This document shows positions 1 to 6,865 of a stretch of 15,189 bases of DNA, piece by piece. The DNA is from Paracoccaceae bacterium (lineage in GTDB: Bacteria > Pseudomonadota > Alphaproteobacteria > Rhodobacterales > Rhodobacteraceae). The stretch spans positions 1-15,189 of the forward strand of contig SKMI01000299.1 of assembly GCA_007121115.1 (NCBI GenBank). The letters run 5' to 3'. Position numbers and translations under genes: made by a program. Numbering within the stretch: position 1 is the stretch's first letter; every line of letters begins with the position of its first letter. A model generated the notes under the pieces. The model was not told the DNA's origin. It was given only the letters and a program-made list of their open reading frames with translations, and searched no databases.

Positions 1-87
1 GAAGCCGAAAACCCGGTGCAGATGCACCCCGGCCCCCTCGATGGCGGGCCGGGCATGGCTGGTGGCGGCGACGGGACGGAAGGTCAT
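1..87 (-). CDS. Pirin family protein, N-terminal fragment
   Basis: Only the first 29 codons are in the window; the gene runs off the left edge. The visible start reads MTFRPVAATSHARPAIEGAG, followed by a VHLHRVFGF stretch. The 'IEGAGVHLHRVFG' segment matches the conserved N-terminal strand of pirins, which are cupin-fold, metal-binding proteins; some are quercetinases and some act as regulators. The start is supported by AAGGAG six bases before the ATG, a near-ideal ribosome binding site. The gene is divergent from ppk2 with about 280 bp between them, so that gap should hold both promoters. The metal ligands and the second cupin domain lie outside the window, so activity cannot be judged. The family call rests on one short motif and is fairly, not fully, secure. 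Confidence 0.72.
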   Translation of the reverse strand, partial: MTFRPVAATSHARPAIEGAGVHLHRVFGF

Positions 88-367
88 GGCGGGACTCCTT
101 GGATGGACCGTAGCGGTTCCTGGCCAACAAGGTGGGGCCAACGCGCGCGGAGTCCAAGGGCGCGCGGGCGGGCAGAGGCTGTGCGGCTGTGCACAGATGG
201 GGGCGATGGCCGGGCCCCGCGCCTGACCCGCGCTTGATCCAGCGGCGCAAGGCAGCTTACCATCCACCGACCGGGCTGGAACGCTTCGGTTTGAAATCAC
301 GCATCTGTCCGGCTTCCTGCGACGACGGACACAGGATCATTTGAAACGACCACGGAAAGGCGCCGCC
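88..367. promoter_or_regulatory. Divergent intergenic region, pirin / ppk2
   Basis: This 280-bp gap separates two divergent genes, so it should carry promoters in both directions. I see no convincing -35/-10 pair. A perfect 10-bp palindrome, CTGTGCACAG, lies at 187-196, preceded by a partial direct repeat of GGCTGTGC. It could be an operator, but nothing ties it to a known regulator. The short open frames here are ordinary high-GC background. Confidence 0.35.
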
Positions 368-1183
368 ATGACGAAACAGCCAAAGGCCAGGACCGGCAAG
401 ATCGGCAACAGGAAATACGAGGCCGAATTGCAGCGGCTGCAGATCGAACTGGTCAAGCTGCAGGAATGGGTCAAGCATACCGGCCACCGGGTGGTGATCG
501 TCTTCGAGGGCCGCGATGCCGCCGGCAAGGGCGGCACCATCAAGCGCATCATCGAAGCCCTCAACCCCCGCGTCTGTCATGTGGTCGCCCTGCCTGCCCC
601 CACCGAACGCGAAAAGACCCAGTGGTATTTCCAGCGCTATGTGCCGCATCTACCGGCGGCGGGCGAGATCGTGATCTTTGACCGGTCCTGGTACAACCGC
701 GCCGGGGTCGAACGGGTGATGGGGTTCTGCACCGAACAGGAATATCGCGAATTCCTGCGCTCCTGCCCCGAATTCGAGCGGATGCTGGTCCGGTCGGGGA
801 TGCAGCTGATCAAATACTGGTTTTCCGTGAGCGACGAGGAACAGGAACGCCGGTTCCAGAAGCGCCTGACCGATCCGACCAAGCAGTGGAAGCTCAGCCC
901 GATGGATCTGGAAAGCCGCAAGCGCTGGGTCGAATACTCCAAGGCCAAGGACGAGATGTTCGCCCATACCGACATCAAGCAGGCGCCATGGTATGTGGTG
1001 GATTCGGACATCAAGAAACACGCGCGGCTGAACTGCATTTCGCACCTGCTGTCGCTGATCCCCTACAAGGAGATCGAGACCGAACCGATGGTGCTGGAAG
1101 AGCGCCCGCCGCAAGGCGCCTATGTGCGCCCGCCCCTCGCCGATCAGACCTTCGTCCCCGAGGTGCACCGGAACCTTCTTTGA
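368..1183 (+). CDS. ppk2: Polyphosphate kinase 2, class I
   Basis: A 271-aa protein that moves phosphate between polyphosphate and nucleoside diphosphates; many class I PPK2 enzymes favour making ATP or GTP from polyphosphate. The fold is a cytosolic P-loop kinase. Walker A is FEGRDAAGKGGTI (about residues 47-59). The Walker B region is VIFDRSWYNRAGVE (about 102-115), with the family Asp-Arg at 105-106. The lid segment KQWKLSPMDLES is near 172-183. Length and single-domain layout fit class I. I chose the ATG at 368 because GGAAAGG lies just upstream; an in-frame TTG at 341 would add nine residues but lacks such a site. The gene is divergent from pirin and convergent with zapE, so it is probably transcribed alone. 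No key residue appears to be missing. Nucleotide preference cannot be read from sequence. Confidence 0.95.
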   Translation: MTKQPKARTGKIGNRKYEAELQRLQIELVKLQEWVKHTGHRVVIVFEGRDAAGKGGTIKRIIEALNPRVCHVVALPAPTEREKTQWYFQRYVPHLPAAGEIVIFDRSWYNRAGVERVMGFCTEQEYREFLRSCPEFERMLVRSGMQLIKYWFSVSDEEQERRFQKRLTDPTKQWKLSPMDLESRKRWVEYSKAKDEMFAHTDIKQAPWYVVDSDIKKHARLNCISHLLSLIPYKEIETEPMVLEERPPQGAYVRPPLADQTFVPEVHRNLL

Positions 1184-1312
1184 TGCGGGCAATGACGCCC
1201 TGTCTGACATCAGCACCAGGAGGCGCTTGATTCTGGCGGTGCGCATCGTCTGCGCGATACCCAATGCACGGCCCCGTGTCGCGGCTTGCTCGCCGCTCAT
1301 AGTGGTGTCGTC

Positions 1313-2401
1313 TCACGCCTTCCCCCACTCCGCCCCCTGCATCTCGCGCAGGCGGCTGGCGGTGCGTTCGAATTCGAAGGCGCCGGTGCCCTCGATATAG
1401 AGCTGCTCGGGCGCGTCGGCGGCCGAGGCGATGACCCGCACCTTCGCCTCGTAAAGCGCGTCGATCAGGGTGACGAAGCGCTTGGCCTGGTTGTAATTCG
1501 CCGCCGACAGGATGGGGATGCGCGCGATCATCAGCACCCGCACCGCCTCGGCGATGGCCAGGTAATCGCCCGGCCCCAGCGGCTGGCCACACAGATCCCA
1601 GAAACTCGCCCGCGCGACCCCGTTGTGATGGGCGGGCAGCACCACCTGGCGCCCCTTCACGGTCAGTTCCAGCGGCGTGCCGGGATCATGGCCGGTCAGG
1701 TCATCCCAGATGCGGGTCATCGCGGCGTCGGCCTCGGCACCGGCGGGGGTGAACCAGACCTCGGCGCCGCGCAGGCGCTGGCGGCGATAGTCGGTTTCGG
1801 ACTGCAGGGCGTGAACGGTCATCCGCTCCTTCAGGAGCGCGATGAAGGGCAGGAACAGCGCCCGGTTCAGCCCGTCCTTGTAGAGGTCATCGGGCGGCCG
1901 GTTCGAGGTGGTGACGATCACCACATCCCCCGCGATCAGCTTCTCGAACAGCCGCCCCACGATCATCGCGTCGGTGATGTCGGTGATCTGCATCTCGTCG
2001 AAGGCCAGCAGGCGCAGGTCGCGCACCACCGCCTCGGCCACCGGGGCGAGGGCATCCTCGGCGCCCTTCTGGCGCGCGGCGTGCATGCCGGCGTGGATCT
2101 CCTGCATGAAGGCGTGGAAATGGACGCGGCGCTTGGCCTCGACCGGCACAAGGTCGAAGAACAGGTCCATCAGCATCGACTTGCCGCGCCCCACCCCGCC
2201 CCAAATATACAGCCCCGGCGGCGGGGGCGGCGGGCGCCGGGTGAGGCGCGCCATCAGCCCGGTGGGCGGTGGCGGGCGCTCCAGGTGTTCGATCAGCGGG
2301 TCGAAGAGCGCCAGCGCCCCGCGCTGGGCGGCGTCCGGGCGCAGGGTGCCCTCCTCGACACGCGCATCGTATTCGCCGATCAGGTCCATGGCCTGCGTCA
2401 T
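1313..2401 (-). CDS. zapE: Cell division protein ZapE / AFG1-like ATPase
   Basis: A 362-aa AAA-type P-loop ATPase of the AFG1/ZapE family. In E. coli ZapE acts on FtsZ rings under stress; the mitochondrial relative AFG1 works in respiratory-complex quality control. Visible motifs are Walker A GGVGRGKS (68-75), Walker B LLAFDEMQ (131-138) and the sensor-like TTSNRPP (164-170). The family C-terminal RFVTLIDALYEAKVRV block is at 308-323. A proline-rich stretch, 54-62, precedes Walker A. The start ATG at 2401 has no clear ribosome binding site, and a second ATG four codons in is possible. The gene stands divergent from sseA (136-bp gap) and convergent with ppk2. In many alphaproteobacteria zapE sits near TCA-cycle genes; here it does not. 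Family call secure, cellular role inferred. Confidence 0.93.
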   Translation of the reverse strand: MTQAMDLIGEYDARVEEGTLRPDAAQRGALALFDPLIEHLERPPPPTGLMARLTRRPPPPPPGLYIWGGVGRGKSMLMDLFFDLVPVEAKRRVHFHAFMQEIHAGMHAARQKGAEDALAPVAEAVVRDLRLLAFDEMQITDITDAMIVGRLFEKLIAGDVVIVTTSNRPPDDLYKDGLNRALFLPFIALLKERMTVHALQSETDYRRQRLRGAEVWFTPAGAEADAAMTRIWDDLTGHDPGTPLELTVKGRQVVLPAHHNGVARASFWDLCGQPLGPGDYLAIAEAVRVLMIARIPILSAANYNQAKRFVTLIDALYEAKVRVIASAADAPEQLYIEGTGAFEFERTASRLREMQGAEWGKA

Positions 2402-2537
2402 AGCGCGCCGACCGCCGCCGCGAAAGCCCTGCGCGCCCCCTCCTGCGCGCCCCTTCCGCGCGCCCGCGCGCAGCGTTGCGCTTGGCCCCGCGCTGTGCCA
2501 GTTTGTCTCCTACAGGGACCAATGGAGGCACGGCACC

Positions 2538-3392
2538 ATGGCGGCGGACGACCCGAGAACGCTGGTTTCGACCGGCTGGCTGGCGGCGCATCTGGACGAT
2601 CCGGACCTGCGGGTGCTGGACGCATCGTGGTACCTGCCCGCCATGGAACGCGACGCCCGCGCCGAATACGACGCCGCGCATATCCCCGGCGCCCGCTTCT
2701 TCGACATCGACGAGATCAGCGACCACCGCTCGGAACTGCCGCACATGGCGCCACCGGTGGAGAAATTCATCAGCCGGATGCGCGCCATGGGGGTGGGCGA
2801 CGGGCATCAGGTGGTGGTCTACGACGGGATGGGCATGTTCTCGGCCCCGCGGGTGTGGTGGCTGTTCCGGCTGATGGGCAAACTGGATGTGGCGGTGCTG
2901 GACGGCGGGTTGCCCAAGTGGCAGGCCGAGGGCCACCCGGTCGAGGACATGGCCCCGGTGCTGCGCGACCGCCACATCACGGTGCATCGCCAGGCGCATC
3001 TGGTGCGCGACGTGAGCCAGGTGGCGGCGGCCTCCAAACTGGGCGAGGCGCAGATCGTCGATGCGCGCCCACCCGAGCGGTTTCGCGGCGACACCCCCGA
3101 ACCCCGCCCCGGTCTGCGCGCAGGGCATATCCCCGGGGCCAGCAACCTGCCGTTCATGCAGCTTCTGAACCCCGACGGGACGCTGAAGGACCTCGATGGT
3201 CTGCGCGCGTCCTTCGAAGGCGCGGGCGTGGACCTGACCCGCCCGGTCATCACGTCGTGCGGGTCCGGCATCACGGCGGCGGTGCTGTCGCTGGCACTGG
3301 AACGGCTGGGCCACCGCAAACACGCGCTCTACGACGGATCCTGGGCGGAATGGGGCATGTATCCGGACCTGAAGGTGGACACCGGCCCATGA
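2538..3392 (+). CDS. sseA: 3-mercaptopyruvate sulfurtransferase (tandem rhodanese)
   Basis: A 284-aa protein with two rhodanese domains that moves sulfane sulfur from mercaptopyruvate (or thiosulfate) to an acceptor such as cyanide or thiols. The N-terminal domain (about 8-140) has the rhodanese hallmark AAHIPGARFFDIDEI (46-60) but no catalytic Cys, as usual. The C-terminal domain (about 165-280) has AGHIPGASNLPF (195-206) and the active-site loop CGSGITA with Cys241. CG[S/T]G[V/I]TA is typical of mercaptopyruvate sulfurtransferases, whereas thiosulfate enzymes usually have CRKGVTA, so the MST call is favoured. The ATG at 2538 has GGAGG nine bases upstream. The frame is open much further upstream, but that part is antisense to zapE. 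The stop overlaps the next gene's start (ATGA), so the two are very probably translated as a coupled pair. Confidence 0.93.
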   Translation: MAADDPRTLVSTGWLAAHLDDPDLRVLDASWYLPAMERDARAEYDAAHIPGARFFDIDEISDHRSELPHMAPPVEKFISRMRAMGVGDGHQVVVYDGMGMFSAPRVWWLFRLMGKLDVAVLDGGLPKWQAEGHPVEDMAPVLRDRHITVHRQAHLVRDVSQVAAASKLGEAQIVDARPPERFRGDTPEPRPGLRAGHIPGASNLPFMQLLNPDGTLKDLDGLRASFEGAGVDLTRPVITSCGSGITAAVLSLALERLGHRKHALYDGSWAEWGMYPDLKVDTGP

Positions 3393-3955
3393 CCGTGCAG
3401 CGCGCCGGCAGCAAGGTCGAGTTCGTCATCACCTATCTGGAGATGACCGAACGCCCGATCTGGCCCTGGCCGCCCGCGCCCGCGGGGATGGAGGGGGCGC
3501 TCCTGCGCGCCGATGACCCGCCGCCGTGGTATTTCCTCGCCATGTATGACGCCGTGGGGCGCGATTATGCCTGGACCGACCAGCACGAAGCGGCCGAGGA
3601 CGACCTGCGCGCCTGGCTGCACGACCCCGTAGTCACCATGTACACGCTCATGGCGCATGGCTGGCCGCACGGGTTTTTCGTGCTCGACGGGCGCGAGGAG
3701 GGGGTGTGCAACCTGGCCTATTTCGGGCTGGTCCCGCAGGTGATCGGGCGAGGCCTGGGAAGCTGGCTCCTGCGCACCGCGATCCTGACCGGCTGGGCAC
3801 GCGACGGGGTAACGCGCATGACCGTGAACACCAACACGCTGGACCACCCCCGGGCACTCGCCAATTACCAGAAACACGGCTTCACCGTGACCGCGCGCGA
3901 AACCCGCAACCGTGTCCTGACCCGCGACCGCGACCCGTCGCGCATCCCCGACTGA
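3389..3955 (+). CDS. GNAT family N-acetyltransferase
   Basis: A 188-aa acetyltransferase of the GNAT fold, which transfers acetyl from acetyl-CoA to an amine. The cofactor-binding motif A is visible as LVPQVIGRGLGSWLL (114-128), containing the Q-x-x-G-x-G pyrophosphate loop. The family C-terminal block follows: TLDHPRALANYQKHGF (150-165), with the Tyr/Asn region that typically closes the fold. The N-terminal half, with ERPIWPWPPAP near 21-31, is not a motif I can link to a substrate. Its ATG overlaps the sseA stop codon, so it is the second gene of a two-gene operon, and a sulfur- or amino-acid-related substrate is possible but unproven. The open frame extends far upstream through sseA in another frame; that extension is not coding. 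Confidence 0.88.
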   Translation: MTVQRAGSKVEFVITYLEMTERPIWPWPPAPAGMEGALLRADDPPPWYFLAMYDAVGRDYAWTDQHEAAEDDLRAWLHDPVVTMYTLMAHGWPHGFFVLDGREEGVCNLAYFGLVPQVIGRGLGSWLLRTAILTGWARDGVTRMTVNTNTLDHPRALANYQKHGFTVTARETRNRVLTRDRDPSRIPD

Positions 3956-4033
3956 CCCAACGGTCACACGTTCACGCAACCGGAGCACTCCCGCCCGTCT
4001 TCGCCCCTTCCGGGGCTCATCCCGTTGGGCCGG

Positions 4034-4055
4034 GCGCGCGGGCAAGCCCGCGCGC
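4034..4055. terminator. Strong hairpin in convergent gap, possible terminator
   Basis: A perfect 10-bp GC-only stem with a two-base AA loop lies 79 bases after the GNAT stop. It has no U-run on either side, so it is not a classic intrinsic terminator; it may still stop or stabilise transcripts from either convergent gene. Confidence 0.4.
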
Positions 4056-4095
4056 GGTGCCCACGGTAGCCCAGAGAAATGGCCCGTGGTCCCGC

Positions 4096-4167
4096 CATCA
4101 TCTGTGCCCAAATATCCTCAGGGGGTGAATGCGCGGCCTGCCGCGCAGAGGGGGCAGAATGCCCCCT
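4096..4167 (+). repeat. Interspersed intergenic repeat, copy 1
   Basis: A 72-bp element matching the one at 8811-8882 at 69 of 72 positions. It begins CATCATCTGTGC, then has an A-rich AAATATCCTCAGGGGGTGA core, then two hairpins back to back. The first is GCGCGGC-CT-GCCGCGC (4131-4146). The second is an AGGGGGCA stem with a GAA loop (4149-4167). It lies between convergent genes. Read on the minus strand it has hairpins followed some 18-20 bases later by TATTT, so the termination signal, if any, is not canonical. Confidence 0.9.
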
Positions 4168-4250
4168 GATCCGCCCGCAGGGCCAGAAGGCTTGCGCCCG
4201 CGGCACGCGGGCGCTCCGCAAGGTCACGCCGGTTGTGCCCGCAAGCGCTG

Positions 4251-4805
4251 CTACCCGTCACCGGAAGGTGGCGGCGTTGTTGTTCGGTCTGCGCCCCGCC
4301 CGGGCTTGCCGAAACGCTCTTCTGCAGAGGGCTTTGGACCCGCCCCTGTATCGCGCCCGTCCTGGAGTCGCATGGCCAGGATCAGGCCGAACAGAAACCC
4401 CTCGGTCAGCGCGGGCGGCGTGCCGCGCGGGGGAACGCTCAGCCCCAACTCGTGGAGCAGGCGGCGCAGGGACGGGTCGTCCTGACCTTCGGCACCCGGC
4501 GTGGGTTCCTCGCCAACAGCCCCGGGCGCAGCCTGCGCCGCCTTGTCACCGCCCCGCCCGGCCAGCCCGATCAGGATCAGCCCGGCCCCGAACAGCACCG
4601 CCCCCATGACCGCTGAAGCCACAAGCGCCCCCCAGGCCTGCGCCAGCACGATCCACAGCGCCGACAGCAGGAACCCCGCACCCACCAGCACGCAGACCAG
4701 CCCGGCGCCGCCCAGCGCCGCGCGCCGGGCCGCGTGCGCCACTTGCGCGGCGAGTTGCGCCCGCATGCGCGCGATCACGCCGGAAACGCCGCCCGGGGGA
4801 GCCAC
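4251..4805 (-). CDS. Holin-like membrane protein (DUF1469/YqjE type)
   Basis: A 184-aa predicted inner-membrane protein. Two close hydrophobic segments are visible, about residues 32-56 (GGAGLVCVLVGAGFLLSALW...) and 61-84 (ALVASAVMGAVLFGAGLILIGL). They are preceded by a basic amphipathic N-terminus, the layout of the Phage_holin_3_6/YqjE family. After residue 90 comes a long polar, Gly/Pro-rich tail with a short hydrophobic patch near 135-145, less typical of the family. I chose the GTG at 4805 because AAGG lies eight bases upstream and it starts 11 bases after the DUF883 stop; an ATG 13 codons further in is possible. Despite the family name, nothing here points to a prophage. Pairing with a DUF883 protein mirrors the E. 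coli yqjD-yqjE arrangement. Function unknown. Confidence 0.78.
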   Translation of the reverse strand: MAPPGGVSGVIARMRAQLAAQVAHAARRAALGGAGLVCVLVGAGFLLSALWIVLAQAWGALVASAVMGAVLFGAGLILIGLAGRGGDKAAQAAPGAVGEEPTPGAEGQDDPSLRRLLHELGLSVPPRGTPPALTEGFLFGLILAMRLQDGRDTGAGPKPSAEERFGKPGRGADRTTTPPPSGDG

Positions 4806-4816
4806 GGCGCGCGCCT

Positions 4817-5149
4817 TCAGCGCCGGGTCAGCATGAGGCCCAGCAGGAACCCGATCCCCGCCGCCAGCCCCATGGCCGCCGCGGGCCGGTCGCGGGCCAG
4901 CAGCGCCGCCTCTTCCGAAAGCTCCGAAAGTCGCGCCTCGGCCTCGGCGGCGCGGGCCGCGCTCTTGCGGCGGATCTCCTCGGTGCGGGCGCGCAGGTCG
5001 TCGGCGAATTCGGCGCCCTGCGCCTTGCCCAGTTCGCCCAGCGTCTCGACCAGTTTCTCGACATCGCCGCGCAGGGTCTCGATCTGCTTTGCCAGATCCT
5101 CGACACTCGGTTCGGTGTCCTTCGGGTCGTCGGTCTTGCGGGTGGCCAT
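4817..5149 (-). CDS. DUF883 (YqjD/ElaB-like) membrane-anchored protein
   Basis: A 110-aa protein of the YqjD/ElaB/YgaM family. The first 85 residues are strongly charged and helical, with a heptad-like run (VEDLAKQIETLRGDVEKLVE) suggesting a coiled coil. The C-terminus ends in one short hydrophobic anchor (PAAAMGLAAGIGFLLGLMLT, 89-108) and a final RR. In E. coli such proteins attach ribosomes to the inner membrane in stationary phase; whether that holds here is unknown. The ATG at 5149 follows GGAGAGG at close spacing. The gene lies 73 bp after cls and 11 bp before the holin-like gene, so at least the last two are likely cotranscribed. It may also have its own promoter, since the gap from cls has room for one, but I could not identify it with confidence. 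Confidence 0.88.
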   Translation of the reverse strand: MATRKTDDPKDTEPSVEDLAKQIETLRGDVEKLVETLGELGKAQGAEFADDLRARTEEIRRKSAARAAEAEARLSELSEEAALLARDRPAAAMGLAAGIGFLLGLMLTRR

Positions 5150-5222
5150 GATCCTCTCCGTTTCCAGATACGTTCACGCCTATGTGCGTACGCCGAGGCG
5201 AAAATGCAAGAAAGAGCGTCGC

Positions 5223-6647
5223 TTACAGCAGCGGGCTCGCCAGCGCGATGGTGTTGTTGCGCAGCCGCCGCAGCACCGACCAGCGCGCCACCTGCGCCAG
5301 GTCGATGCTGCGTGCGCGGTCCATGTAGCTGCGCTGACGCGCATCCAGCGCCCCGGTCACACCCGGATCGCTGAGCAGCAGCACGTTCTCGTAATTCAGA
5401 TCGAAGCTGCGATGGTCGAGGTTGCTGGACCCAACCAGCGCCAACCGACCGTCCACGGTAACGATCTTGGAATGGATCAGCCCGGGCTCGAAGGCCATGA
5501 TCTTTACGCCGGACCGCAGCAACTCGGGGTACAGGCTCTCGCTCGCCGCGCCGATCACCCAGCTGTCGTTGCGCGCGGGCAGGATCAGCACCACCTCGAC
5601 CCCGCGCTTGGCGGCCGCGCAGATGGCGCCGTGCAGCGCCTCGTTCGGCACGTAGTAGGGCGTGGTCAGCCAGACGCGTTCCCGCGCGGTAAAGATCATC
5701 GCACAGATCGTGTCCGCCGGGCCGGTGTCCATGTCATCGGGCCCCGAGGCGATGACCTGCGCCACGAACCCCGCGCCGCCTTCAGGCACCGGGGCGGCCA
5801 GAAGCGCGCTCAAATCCTCGTGGTGATAGGTCATCCAGTCCTGCAGGAACACCGCCTGCTGCTGGCGCACCACCGGCCCTTCCAGACGCAACAGGATATC
5901 GATCCAGGGCGCGTATTTCGCCTTCATCCGAAACGCGGCATCGGCGCAGTTGCGGCTGCCGCACCAACTCAAGCGGTTGTCGATGACAAGTATCTTGCGG
6001 TGATTGCGCAGGTCCAGCCGCTGATAGAAGAAGCTGACCAGCGGATTGCCCACGGGCGAGGCCTTGACCACCTGCACCCCCGCCGCGGCCATCCGCCCCC
6101 AGAGCGGCGAGCGGATCAGATGCCGCGAACCGTGGTCATCCACCAGCACCCGGCAGGCCACGCCGCGCGCGGCGGCGCGGATCAGCGCCTCGGACATGCG
6201 CATGCCGGTGACATCGGGCAACCAGATGTAGAACAGCACATGCACATGATCGGTCGCGGCATCGATGGCGGCGATGGGATCATCCATCATCGCGTCGCCC
6301 TCGGGCAGAAGTTCTGCACGATTGCCGCCCACAGGGGCGAAATTGCTGGGCACCGCGCCACTGGCAAAGACCGCCGCATCTGCCCCCTGCACCGTGACGG
6401 CGCGGGACCGCCCCGCGTTGCTGGCCTCGGTCAGGCGGGCGCGCACCTCGGCCATGCGCTGCAGGTTGGCACGGTGCAGCCGCACCTCGCCGAACAGCAG
6501 ATAGGCCACGACCCCGACACCCGGCAGGGCCGAGATCACCATCACCCAGCCCAGCCGCACCGTCGGCGCCAGCCCGTCCCGCAGCAGCGCCCGGGCGATG
6601 ATCGACAGCTGCAGCGCATAGCCAAGGATGACGAGCGCGAGGGTCAT
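5223..6647 (-). CDS. cls: Cardiolipin synthase (phospholipase D superfamily)
   Basis: A 474-aa bacterial Cls, which condenses two phosphatidylglycerols into cardiolipin at the inner membrane. Two N-terminal membrane helices are visible, about 2-22 and 31-52. Two PLD domains follow, each with an intact HKD motif: H216-K218-D223 in NHRKILVID, and H392-K394-D399 in IHSKIVTVD. The usual GS/GN partners are present (CGSRN at 229-233, VGSSNLDHRSF at 405-415). The block after the first HKD (NCADAAFRMKAKYAPW) departs from the GGxNIGDEY form common in Cls but looks like the variant I expect in this family of bacteria. The ATG at 6647 has no Shine-Dalgarno; instead it is the last of four ATGs spaced exactly 14 nt apart (see the repeat feature). 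It is followed on the same strand by DUF883 and the holin-like gene. Confidence 0.93.
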   Translation of the reverse strand: MTLALVILGYALQLSIIARALLRDGLAPTVRLGWVMVISALPGVGVVAYLLFGEVRLHRANLQRMAEVRARLTEASNAGRSRAVTVQGADAAVFASGAVPSNFAPVGGNRAELLPEGDAMMDDPIAAIDAATDHVHVLFYIWLPDVTGMRMSEALIRAAARGVACRVLVDDHGSRHLIRSPLWGRMAAAGVQVVKASPVGNPLVSFFYQRLDLRNHRKILVIDNRLSWCGSRNCADAAFRMKAKYAPWIDILLRLEGPVVRQQQAVFLQDWMTYHHEDLSALLAAPVPEGGAGFVAQVIASGPDDMDTGPADTICAMIFTARERVWLTTPYYVPNEALHGAICAAAKRGVEVVLILPARNDSWVIGAASESLYPELLRSGVKIMAFEPGLIHSKIVTVDGRLALVGSSNLDHRSFDLNYENVLLLSDPGVTGALDARQRSYMDRARSIDLAQVARWSVLRRLRNNTIALASPLL

Positions 6648-6689
6648 TGGGCAGGGTTCATTGGGGTGGGGTCATGGGGCTGTGGCCAT
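6648..6689 (-). repeat. 14-nt tandem array of overlapping mini-ORFs before cls
   Basis: Reading the minus strand toward cls, ATGs occur at 6689, 6675, 6661 and the cls start at 6647, each 14 nt apart. The units are ATGGCCACAGCCCC, ATGACCCCACCCCA and ATGAACCCTGCCCA. Adjacent units share 10 or 11 of 14 bases, so this looks like an old tandem duplication. Because 14 is not a multiple of three, each ATG opens a new frame. Each frame has five codons (MATAP, MTPPQ, MNPAQ) and ends in TGA overlapping the next ATG. Whether any is translated is unknown. Confidence 0.75.
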
Positions 6690-6787
6690 GCGGCGGTCCG
6701 GACTCGGGGTCGCCCCGGCGGGTGCGCGCCGTTCGGGGCCTCTGTCCGTCCTAGCGCAGCTTTGAGGGGTGCGCCAGCACCTGTCGC

Positions 6788-6815
6788 TTGCCCCGGCGCG
6801 CAGCGATGCTAGGGT
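6788..6815 (+). promoter_or_regulatory. Candidate promoter for CPBP protease gene
   Basis: TTGCCC (6788-6793) and TAGGGT (6810-6815) are separated by 16 bases, about 50 bases before the GTG start. The match to the sigma-70 consensus is partial (TTG in the -35; T, A and final T in the -10), acceptable for GC-rich alphaproteobacteria but not decisive. Confidence 0.3.
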
Positions 6816-6865
6816 CCCTCCGGCGTCGGACAAATGCCGGAGCATAACCTTCAGGGCCGTTTACC

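Larger units (their letters stand above)
3956..4250. other. Hairpin-rich convergent intergenic region
   Basis: This gap of about 295 bp lies between two genes that converge (GNAT on plus, holin-like on minus). I see no gene in it, but it is dense in inverted repeats. GCCCC/GGGGC is at 4003-4016 with a TTCC loop. A 10-bp stem of GCGCGCGGGC and its complement is at 4034-4055 with a two-base loop. The two hairpins of repeat copy 1 are at 4131-4167. GCGCCCGCG/CGCGGGCGC is at 4194-4214 with a GCA loop and can compete with an outer CTTGCG/CGCAAG pairing (4191-4222). None has a canonical U-tract directly after it, so any termination could be hairpin-only or Rho-assisted. Confidence 0.7.

Noticed and set aside
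1267..1278. CACGG-CC-CCGTG hairpin between ppk2 and zapE as a terminator
   Set aside because: Five pairs, a two-base loop and no U-tract on either strand; too weak to call.
650..1300. A minus-strand frame starting just after the zapE stop (MSGEQAATRG...)
   Set aside because: Only about 39 codons lie outside ppk2 and the remainder is antisense to it. No ribosome binding site or known motif supports it.
1286..3955. An 889-residue open frame on the plus strand that ends as the GNAT gene
   Set aside because: Its first two thirds are antisense to zapE and out of frame with sseA. Only the last 188 codons look like a protein; the rest is a high-GC open frame by chance.
4129..4485. An open frame starting MRGLPRRGGRMPP in the convergent gap
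   Set aside because: The same start appears in the upstream extension of folC (8844). Both are read from the interspersed repeat, so it is a repeat artefact and not a shared protein domain.
4251..4805. Phage or prophage origin suggested by the holin-like name
   Set aside because: No phage structural, lysis or integrase gene is nearby. The DUF883 plus DUF1469 pairing is a normal chromosomal arrangement.
5179..5209. TTGCAT-N17-CACATA as a DUF883 promoter on the minus strand
   Set aside because: Spacing is right but the -10 matches at only two bases, so it is not listed as a feature.
4734..6812. A 692-residue open frame on the plus strand opposite cls
   Set aside because: Cls on the minus strand has full domain evidence, and this frame is composed of His/Arg/Gln-rich mirror-frame text typical of antisense frames in high-GC DNA.
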